DNA from: Citricoccus muralis
GTDB lineage: Bacteria; Actinomycetota; Actinomycetes; Actinomycetales; Micrococcaceae
Direction: 5' to 3'
DNA: 64,000 bases
Assembly: GCF_029637705.1 (NCBI RefSeq)
Contig: NZ_CP121252.1
Location: forward strand, 1,674,001-1,738,000
In this document: one piece after another, positions 59,470 to 64,000 of the stretch
Layout of the letters: every line of letters begins with the position of its first letter
How positions within the stretch are numbered: the stretch's first letter is position 1
The notes under the pieces: model-generated
Told to the model about the DNA's origin: nothing
Database searches by the model: none
Seen by the model: only the letters and a program-made list of their open reading frames with translations
Position numbers and translations under genes: made by a program

Positions 59470-62355
59470 ATGAGCACCTCCTCCGGCATCGACGATGACC
59501 AGCGCAGTCCGGCCGAACGATACGCTCAGGCCCGACAGCGTGCCGCACAGGGCCGCACCGATCTGGGACGGTTCGCCGCCACCCTCGACTTTGAACTTGA
59601 CGACTTCCAGCGCGAAGCCTGCCAACATCTGGAACAGGGCAGCGCCGTCTTGGTGGCAGCACCCACCGGGGCCGGCAAGACGATCGTGGGCGAATTCGCT
59701 ATCCACCAGGCTCTGAGCCAGGGCAGCAAAGCGTTCTATACGACACCGATCAAGGCGCTCAGCAACCAGAAATACAGCGAACTCGTGGCGCGCTACGGTA
59801 CGGAGCACGTGGGGCTGCTCACCGGAGACACCGCGGTAAATCCGCACGCCGAGGTGGTAGTCATGACCACCGAAGTGCTGCGCAACATGATCTACGCCGA
59901 TTCTTCGTCGCTCACCAACCTCGCCTATGTGGTCATGGACGAGGTGCACTATCTCGCCGACCGATTCCGTGGAGCGGTCTGGGAAGAAGTCATCATTCAC
60001 CTTCCCGAACGAGTGCAGTTGGTGGCACTATCCGCCACCGTCTCCAATGCCGAGGAATTTGGCGCCTGGCTCGACACCGTGCGCGGCTCCACCGCCGTCG
60101 TCGTGTCCGAACACCGACCGGTACCGCTGTGGCAGTACGTGATGGCAGGCTCTCGTCTCTACGATCTTTTCGCCAGTGAGGTCAGTTTCGACGACGCCGC
60201 AGCCCTCGAAGACCATGACGACGCCAACCGGCTCGTGCTGAACCCCGAGCTCGCCGAGCTGGCGGAACAGCAGCAGCGTTCCCACCAGCGCTCCGATTGG
60301 GGACACGGCAATCGTTCCCGCCCACGCGGAAGACGCGGGGCGCGGGGACGGGGCGGCCCAGCACGTGATGGCCACCGAAACAGCAACCGTGAGGGCAATC
60401 GGGGCCCGGACTTGCGCGTCTCCCGCCCCACAATGGTGCGCACCCTGGAACGCGAGGGATTGTTACCGTGCATCGACTTCATTTTTTCACGCGCAGGATG
60501 TGACGCTGCCGTGGAGCAGTGCCTGGCCTCCGGGCTGGATCTCACCAGCCCCGCCGACAAGCGCCGCATCGCCGAAGTAGTGGATCGCGCCGGAGAAACC
60601 CTGCCGCCCCAGGATCGCGATGTACTGGGCTTCTGGGGCTGGCGCGACGGGCTGCTGCGCGGGTTCGCATCCCACCACGCCGGGCTACTGCCGCCTTTCA
60701 AGGAAGTGGTGGAGAAACTCTTCGCCGCCGGGCACCTCAAAGTCGTGTTCGCCACCGAAACCCTGGCGCTGGGCATCAATATGCCCGCCCGCACCGTCGT
60801 CATCGAAAAACTGGTCAAATTCAACGGCGAATCGCACCAGGACATCACGGCGGGCGAGTACACCCAGCTCACCGGGCGCGCTGGCCGACGGGGCATCGAC
60901 GTCGAAGGGCACGCCGTGGTGCTCTGGCGCCCCGGGTTGAATCCCTCCGCTGTGGCCGGTTTGGCCTCACGCCGGACGTATCCGCTGAATTCTTCCTTCC
61001 GGCCCACGTACAACATGTCAGTGAACCTGTTGGCCCAGTTCGGGCGGCAGCGGGCCCGCGGCATCCTGGAATCGTCCTTTGCGCAGTTCCAGGCGGACCG
61101 CTCCGTGGTCGGACTGGCCCAGGAAGTCCGTACCCGCGAGAAGTCGCTGGCCGGATACGAACAGTCCATGCGCTGTCATCTCGGCGACTTCACCGAGTAC
61201 GCAAGACTGCGCAAAGAACTCTCCGACCTAGAAAAACGCACGTCAAAGTCCCGGCATCGTGCCCGGCTCTCCGCGGTCAAGGACTCATTGAACGAACTCA
61301 TGGTCGGCGACATCGTCGAGATCCGCGGGGGCCGCCGACTCGGCGAGGCCGTGGTGGTCTCTGCGGCAGGCAACCCGAGCCATCCGCGGGTCGGGGTGAT
61401 CACCCAAAAGGGGCAGCTTCGTCGGTTGGGCATCGATGACCTCGATGAACCGGTGGAGCCCTTCGCCGGGGTATCGCTGCCGGAGAATCTCCCCTTGAAG
61501 TCTCCCACCCAGCGCAAGGACGTAGCCGCTAAGATGCGCGCGGCAATCCACGAACACCGTCCCCCGGCCGGTGGGCGCAGGGTGGGTGCCTCGTTCCAGT
61601 ATCTTGACGATGATTCCGATCGGATCGAGGAGGTGCGCCACCAACTCCAGTTGCATCCCTGCCACGGATGTTCCGAGCGGGAAGACCACGCCCGCTGGGC
61701 CGAACGCTGGTGGAAGCTACGCCGCGAGACCGACTCGCTGGTCTCGAAGATCTCCGGGCGGACCAACACGATCGCCAAGACCTTTGACCGGCTGATCGAC
61801 CTGCTCACCCTGTACCGCTACATCGACAACGGGGCGGTCACCGAGCGCGGTCACACACTGCGCCGCATCTACGGAGAGCGTGACCTGCTGGCTTCCATGG
61901 CCATCGAAGACGGCCTCACCGATGGGCTCGGCCCCGACGAGTTGGCCGGGCTCGCCGCCATGCTGGTTTATCAGGCCAAAACCGACAACACGGGCGGGAT
62001 CGTACGCATGCCCACCGACCGGCTACAACACGTGGCCGACGTCGTCGACGAGCTCTGGTTCACCCTGCAACAGGACGAAAAGGCAGCCCGTCTCGAGGTT
62101 ACCCCGGAGCCCAACACCGCACTGGTGGGACCCATGGTGCGCTGGGCGCGCGGACATGATCTGACCCGCACCCTGCGCGGCGCCGAACTAGCGGCTGGCG
62201 ATTTTGTCCGCTGGGCGCGTCAGGTGATCGACGTCCTGGACCAGTTCGCCCGCATTCCCGGCCACGAGAATTTGGCGCGGCGCTGCGAGCAGGCCAAGCA
62301 ACGTGTGGACCGCGGCATCGTGGCGTACTCCTCCGTAGGTACAGTGGATTCATGA
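59470..62355 (+). CDS. helY: Ski2/MTR4-like RNA helicase HelY
   Basis: 961-residue DEVH-box helicase. Motif I A-P-T-G-A-G-K-T (about residues 59-66), motif II D-E-V-H, motif III S-A-T-V-S-N, and motif VI Q-L-T-G-R-A-G-R-R-G-I-D are present, with the Arg/Gly-rich insert R-S-R-P-R-G-R-R-G-A-R-G (about 280-300) in between, and the DSHCT-like C-terminal region (about 780-950). These proteins unwind structured RNA. Last 4 bp overlap the next gene. Transcription may start at the TAGGCT box. Confidence 0.93.
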   Translation: MSTSSGIDDDQRSPAERYAQARQRAAQGRTDLGRFAATLDFELDDFQREACQHLEQGSAVLVAAPTGAGKTIVGEFAIHQALSQGSKAFYTTPIKALSNQKYSELVARYGTEHVGLLTGDTAVNPHAEVVVMTTEVLRNMIYADSSSLTNLAYVVMDEVHYLADRFRGAVWEEVIIHLPERVQLVALSATVSNAEEFGAWLDTVRGSTAVVVSEHRPVPLWQYVMAGSRLYDLFASEVSFDDAAALEDHDDANRLVLNPELAELAEQQQRSHQRSDWGHGNRSRPRGRRGARGRGGPARDGHRNSNREGNRGPDLRVSRPTMVRTLEREGLLPCIDFIFSRAGCDAAVEQCLASGLDLTSPADKRRIAEVVDRAGETLPPQDRDVLGFWGWRDGLLRGFASHHAGLLPPFKEVVEKLFAAGHLKVVFATETLALGINMPARTVVIEKLVKFNGESHQDITAGEYTQLTGRAGRRGIDVEGHAVVLWRPGLNPSAVAGLASRRTYPLNSSFRPTYNMSVNLLAQFGRQRARGILESSFAQFQADRSVVGLAQEVRTREKSLAGYEQSMRCHLGDFTEYARLRKELSDLEKRTSKSRHRARLSAVKDSLNELMVGDIVEIRGGRRLGEAVVVSAAGNPSHPRVGVITQKGQLRRLGIDDLDEPVEPFAGVSLPENLPLKSPTQRKDVAAKMRAAIHEHRPPAGGRRVGASFQYLDDDSDRIEEVRHQLQLHPCHGCSEREDHARWAERWWKLRRETDSLVSKISGRTNTIAKTFDRLIDLLTLYRYIDNGAVTERGHTLRRIYGERDLLASMAIEDGLTDGLGPDELAGLAAMLVYQAKTDNTGGIVRMPTDRLQHVADVVDELWFTLQQDEKAARLEVTPEPNTALVGPMVRWARGHDLTRTLRGAELAAGDFVRWARQVIDVLDQFARIPGHENLARRCEQAKQRVDRGIVAYSSVGTVDS

Positions 62356-63368
62356 CCTCCCTGCTCGCCGTCAATGGCTTTATCCACTCCGTTTCCGACC
62401 CTTACGCCACCGCGATCCTCATCGACGACGGGGTGGTGGCCTGGGTCGGTGCCGACGACACCGCAGAGAAAGTCGCCGCAGCTCAGGCCCCGAACGCCCA
62501 GCTGGTGGACCTGCACGGCGCCCTGGTCGCTCCGGCGTTCCTTAACTCCTTCACCACGGAGGATTCGGTCACTGGGCGCGCCGAGTACGGGGAGGTGCTC
62601 TACACCACCACGGCCGTGCGGCCCTCCGCCCACGCGGTGCCCTATGTTCCCTTGGACCGGGCCGATGCCGATACCCAATCGCATCTCTACGTGGACCTCA
62701 ACGACGTCTCGCATGTGGATGCTGCCCTGCGCCTGAGCCGGGCCGATCGTCGTCAGTTGCTCTTCCATTCCCATCGCGAACACCAGCTCGCCGCCTTGCT
62801 ACCGTTGCTCGTCGACGACCGGGCTCAACGTCAGTTCCCCGGTTCGCACCGTTTGATTCTCGGACATCTTATTACTGACGACGACGTCTCCCAGCTGAAC
62901 GGTCTCGGTGTCTCCGTCACCGTGGTACCCAGCCCTGAGACCGAAACCATCACCGCACCGGTGGCCTCCCTGTTATCTGCCGGCATCCCCGTATCATTGG
63001 GCACCGGAAGCACCCCGCACAGCCTGTGGCACGGCGTTCGCTCTCTGCTGGAGCATCAGGATCCGGATCAACGCGTCTCCGCTCGCGCCGGATTCACCGC
63101 AGCCACCCGTGCGGGCGCACGTGCACTGCCCGCAGACCTGGTCCAGACCTGGATGAACGCCAGTCGGCTTGCCCCTGGTTCGCCCGCACATCTGAATCTC
63201 TGGCGCGCCGATGAACTCAGTGTGCAGGCACCCGACGGCCGTGTCTCTGGGTGGAGCACAGACGCCCGCGCTGGCACCCCGTTGTTGCCCGTCCTGGGCG
63301 GTGACACTCCGTTGCCTCAGCTGATCGCGCACCTGTATGAAGGCAACCTGAAGTTCGGCACCCTATAA
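62352..63368 (+). CDS. Amidohydrolase-like protein lacking the metal-binding HxH
   Basis: 338-residue protein with the outline of the amidohydrolase superfamily: a small N-terminal beta-sandwich segment, the I-D-D-G-V-V-A-W-V-G motif, and G-A-L-V-A-P-A-F where the barrel starts. At the place where active enzymes have the H-x-H metal site the sequence reads N-S-F-T-T (about residues 65-69). H-S-H-R-E-H (about 138) and G-H-L-I-T-D remain. I take it to be a catalytically changed or inactive member. It overlaps helY by 4 bp and precedes the Ppm1-like gene. Function unknown. Confidence 0.68.
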   Translation: MTSLLAVNGFIHSVSDPYATAILIDDGVVAWVGADDTAEKVAAAQAPNAQLVDLHGALVAPAFLNSFTTEDSVTGRAEYGEVLYTTTAVRPSAHAVPYVPLDRADADTQSHLYVDLNDVSHVDAALRLSRADRRQLLFHSHREHQLAALLPLLVDDRAQRQFPGSHRLILGHLITDDDVSQLNGLGVSVTVVPSPETETITAPVASLLSAGIPVSLGTGSTPHSLWHGVRSLLEHQDPDQRVSARAGFTAATRAGARALPADLVQTWMNASRLAPGSPAHLNLWRADELSVQAPDGRVSGWSTDARAGTPLLPVLGGDTPLPQLIAHLYEGNLKFGTL

Positions 63369-63369
63369 T
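63364..63369 (+). promoter_or_regulatory. Consensus -10 box TATAAT for the GT2 gene
   Basis: A perfect TATAAT overlaps the stop codon of the amidohydrolase-like gene, 47 bp before the ATG of the mannosyltransferase, which has GAAGGAG upstream. No strong -35 hexamer is visible. Confidence 0.5.
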
Positions 63370-63415
63370 AGGCAGTTGCTGTGGCCGTCTACGGTCGATC
63401 ATCTGAAGGAGTCGC

Positions 63416-64000
63416 ATGCGCGTATTGACCATCATCCCCACCTACAACGAGCGGGAATCGCTGCCATTGACGTTGAACCGTCTGCGCAATTCAGTACCCG
63501 AGGTCGACGTCCTCGTGGTCGACGACAACTCGCCGGACGGCACGGGGGAGTGGGCCGAGGCCCGGGCTCAGGAAGATGACCAGGTCTTCGTGCTACACCG
63601 CAAGGAGAAGAACGGACTGGGCGGCGCCTACATCGCAGGATTCGGTTGGGGTCTTGCCCGCGGCTATGACGTTTTGGTCGAGATGGACGCCGATGGCTCG
63701 CATCAGCCTGAGCAGCTTCCGCGCTTGCTCGACGCCATCGATCACGCCGACCTGGTGATCGGCTCGCGCCGCGTTCCCGGGGGCAAGATGGTCAACTGGC
63801 CAGCCCACCGCAAACTGATTTCCATGGCCGGGTCCTTGTACCCGCGGCTCATGCTGGGGTTGAAGCTCAGCGATGTGACCGCCGGCTACCGCGCCTACCG
63901 GGCGGACACCCTGCGCGAGATTGATCTGAGTGCTGTCCAGTCCAAGGGCTATGGCTTCCAGGTCGACATGACTTTCCGCACCGCCCGCCTGGGCAAGCGC
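63416..64000 (+). CDS. Polyprenol-phosphate mannosyltransferase (GT2, Ppm1/DPM1 like), partial
   Basis: The first 195 codons of a GT2 glycosyltransferase that transfers mannose from GDP-mannose to polyprenol phosphate; the 3' end lies outside the window. The N-terminus [11 protein letters not shown] and [11 protein letters not shown] match DPM1, and the metal site M-D-A-D-G-S-H-Q-P plus S-R-R-V-P-G-G and D-V-T-A-G-Y-R-A are present. It would supply mannose for lipoglycans and protein O-mannosylation. ATG has GAAGGAG 4 nt upstream. Confidence 0.9.
   Translation, partial: MRVLTIIPTYNERESLPLTLNRLRNSVPEVDVLVVDDNSPDGTGEWAEARAQEDDQVFVLHRKEKNGLGGAYIAGFGWGLARGYDVLVEMDADGSHQPEQLPRLLDAIDHADLVIGSRRVPGGKMVNWPAHRKLISMAGSLYPRLMLGLKLSDVTAGYRAYRADTLREIDLSAVQSKGYGFQVDMTFRTARLGKR

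Overview
The window is one continuous, gene-dense stretch of a GC-rich actinobacterial chromosome (about 60% G+C by eye). It most likely comes from a member of the Micrococcales close to Micrococcaceae. The lineage call rests on a complete Pup-proteasome locus, two mycothiol biosynthesis genes (mshA, mshC), a sufR-sufB-sufD-sufC locus beside heme A synthase, an ADP-glucose route to alpha-glucan, and a naturally fused pafBC. No phage, insertion sequence, CRISPR array or plasmid gene is visible. Every gap between genes is shorter than 300 bases.

Layout, left to right. 1-10.5 kb: end of ctaA, an ABC-2 exporter and the divergent suf operon (sufR, sufB, sufD, sufC, sufT, with no cysteine desulfurase or SufU gene), an ABC-F ATPase, then SURF1 and two small conserved proteins. 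10.5-16 kb: fabG plus a FabL-like SDR, serB, an ABC ATPase/TauE/TrmH-type methylase cluster, and rpmE2 with a structured leader. 16-23 kb: lipoate ligase, pepN, and divergent glgC and glgM. 23-29.6 kb: a fatty-acid oxidation island (acyl-CoA oxidase and TetR facing thiolase, long FabG and MaoC) built around one palindromic operator. 29.6-35.8 kb: mshA, malQ, an acyl-CoA dehydrogenase, an M20 peptidase and tRNA-Leu(GAG). 36-41.6 kb: a ferric-iron ABC importer (dityrosine binding protein, fused permease, ATPase) facing a two-component system, with a DtxR/IdeR-like iron box between them. 41.6-64 kb: a block largely collinear in content with the mycobacterial region from uppP to helY: DUF5703, an acidic protein, uppP, mshC, PAC2, an M50 protease, trmI, arc-dop-pup-prcB-prcA-pafA, two FKBPs, pafBC, tatA-tatC, helY, a degenerate amidohydrolase and the start of a polyprenol-phosphate mannosyltransferase.

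How the genes work together. The right half combines regulated proteolysis (Pup tagging, ATPase, 20S core, depupylase) with its linked DNA-damage regulator PafBC and the Tat export pore. The left half is dominated by cofactor biogenesis: Fe-S clusters, heme A/cytochrome oxidase and lipoate. The middle holds storage-glucan and lipid metabolism. The iron importer plus two-component system lies directly next to a tRNA gene and interrupts otherwise conserved gene order, so it looks like the most recently added module.

The most notable signals are: (i) at least a dozen genes with a TANNNT box exactly 6-7 nt before the start codon, indicating widespread leaderless transcription, one of which drives a 19-codon leader ORF coupled to a site-2 protease; (ii) a proteasomal ATPase that lacks the usual C-terminal docking tripeptide although the 20S genes are adjacent; (iii) pafBC without a canonical start codon; (iv) a TetR-type palindrome whose two arms contain the -10 boxes of two facing promoters; (v) an SDR beside fabG with the Tyr-x6-Lys active site of enoyl-ACP reductases.
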